From positions 1-6,681 of the forward strand of contig JAEOTI010000505.1 in the NCBI GenBank assembly GCA_016839955.1: a stretch of DNA of 6,681 nt, read 5' to 3'. Positions within the stretch are counted from its first letter, which is position 1; each line of letters opens with the position of its first letter. The notes under the pieces were generated by a model. That model was not told the origin of the DNA. It searched no databases and was given only the letters and a program-made list of their open reading frames with translations. The translations under genes were made by a program, and so were the position numbers. Source of the DNA: Candidatus Hodarchaeota archaeon. GTDB taxonomy: Archaea > Asgardarchaeota > Heimdallarchaeia > Hodarchaeales > YT1-057. Positions 6,103 through 6,681 of this stretch are shown one piece after another.

Positions 6103-6663
6103 TTATTCCCGATTCGATATTATTCTTACATTCTTTCTTGGATTATTAGCCGTTTTTATCACTTTATGATCTTTAATGTTTACTCTGTTGAATCGAAGCC
6201 ATTCTTCCCATACTACCTTCCTACCCATTATTGTACCAAGTTTTTTGCCTTTAAAGAATGTTTCGTTATTTAATAGTCCCAATTCTTCTTCATTGCTCGT
6301 TAATTCAGCAAACCTTAAATAATACTTGTAATCTTTGTCAACAAAGAGTTCTTTCCGGTGGAGTATTTGTCCTCCTCCTTTTATTATGCGAACTGTTGGA
6401 GGGGAAATAGATAGGTTAATACTAATACTTTGTTTTAATTCGGGATGGCCTTTTTCATCAAATTGAGGATAATGCAGGAAAGAGACTCTTTTTTTCCGCA
6501 GATTAATCTTTACCAAGTTCCATTGATCTTTTTGAGCGGGGTTCAATATCCGTCTTGATATTTCATACAGATTCCGAAGTTCCTCCTCCAATGTATCAAT
6601 ATAGCTTCGATGCACATAAAAATCATCTGCTACTCTCTTACCTACCACTATCATTACTTCCAC
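6103..6663 (-). CDS. Stand-alone homologue of the C-terminal domain of DNA phosphorothioation-associated putative methyltransferases
   Basis: A 186-residue protein whose ordered motifs match what I remember of the C-terminal third of the TIGR04096 family: VGKR (7-10), YVHRS (16-20), a VK strand after WNL (48-52), YPQFD (65-69), GHPEL (72-76), ILHRKE (100-105), LTSNEEELGL (121-130) and a final LGT (142-144) leading to KDHKVIK. The bacterial proteins begin with a SAM-binding methyltransferase domain, which is absent here. The domain's biochemical role is not established as far as I know. Its family link is to the Dnd DNA-sulfur systems. The frame starts at GTG (6663) right after an in-frame TGA; ATG at 6654 is an alternative. 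No strong Shine-Dalgarno precedes GTG, so coupling to an upstream gene that ends at that TGA is likely. The nuclease gene follows on the same strand. Family call is from memory, without a search. Confidence 0.75.
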   Translation of the reverse strand: MEVMIVVGKRVADDFYVHRSYIDTLEEELRNLYEISRRILNPAQKDQWNLVKINLRKKRVSFLHYPQFDEKGHPELKQSISINLSISPPTVRIIKGGGQILHRKELFVDKDYKYYLRFAELTSNEEELGLLNNETFFKGKKLGTIMGRKVVWEEWLRFNRVNIKDHKVIKTANNPRKNVRIISNRE

Positions 6664-6681
6664 TCAATTAAAGTAAGAGAA

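Noticed and set aside
1..6681. CRISPR array, tRNA or rRNA
   Set aside because: No regularly spaced repeats and no cloverleaf or conserved rRNA segments were seen on either strand.

Overview
AT-rich window in which every supportable gene lies on the minus strand, so transcription runs from high to low coordinates. An archaeal host is the best reading. The large ATPase resembles the archaea-specific SMC-related (Sph-like) family. Several starts sit behind Shine-Dalgarno motifs of the GAGGT/GTGA type, and the upstream regions carry TATA-like boxes rather than clear -35/-10 pairs. No rRNA or tRNA gene is visible to narrow the lineage. All family assignments come from recalled motifs and alignments; no search was run.

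Region 1 (about 5188-6663) holds a two-gene set. The first gene encodes 186 residues that match, nearly end to end, the C-terminal domain of the 'DNA phosphorothioation-associated putative methyltransferase' family (TIGR04096), but with no methyltransferase domain. The second encodes a putative PD-(D/E)XK restriction endonuclease. A degenerate copy of the nuclease gene's own 5' end lies between them, offset by 100 bp.

Region 2 (about 4552-5187) is gene-poor. It holds an orphan perfect Shine-Dalgarno sequence next to a 33-47 codon ORF, one weak imperfect repeat pair, and a likely archaeal promoter for the next operon.

Region 3 (1-4551) is a compact operon. In order it has an unrecognised 111-residue protein, an overlapping 53-residue protein, an SMC/Rad50-like ATPase with a CxxC hook, a PAPS-reductase-like PP-loop enzyme fused to a ferredoxin-like domain, and an unrecognised gene that runs off the window. 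The ATPase and the reductase overlap by ATGA.

A PAPS-reductase-like enzyme (superfamily of DndC) coupled to an SMC-like ATPase (fold of DndD), a phosphorothioation-associated domain and a restriction-type nuclease suggest a DNA sulfur-modification and restriction system distinct from canonical Dnd. That functional reading is inference. No DndE, DndB or cysteine desulfurase is visible here, and the two operons could be unrelated neighbours in a defence island.
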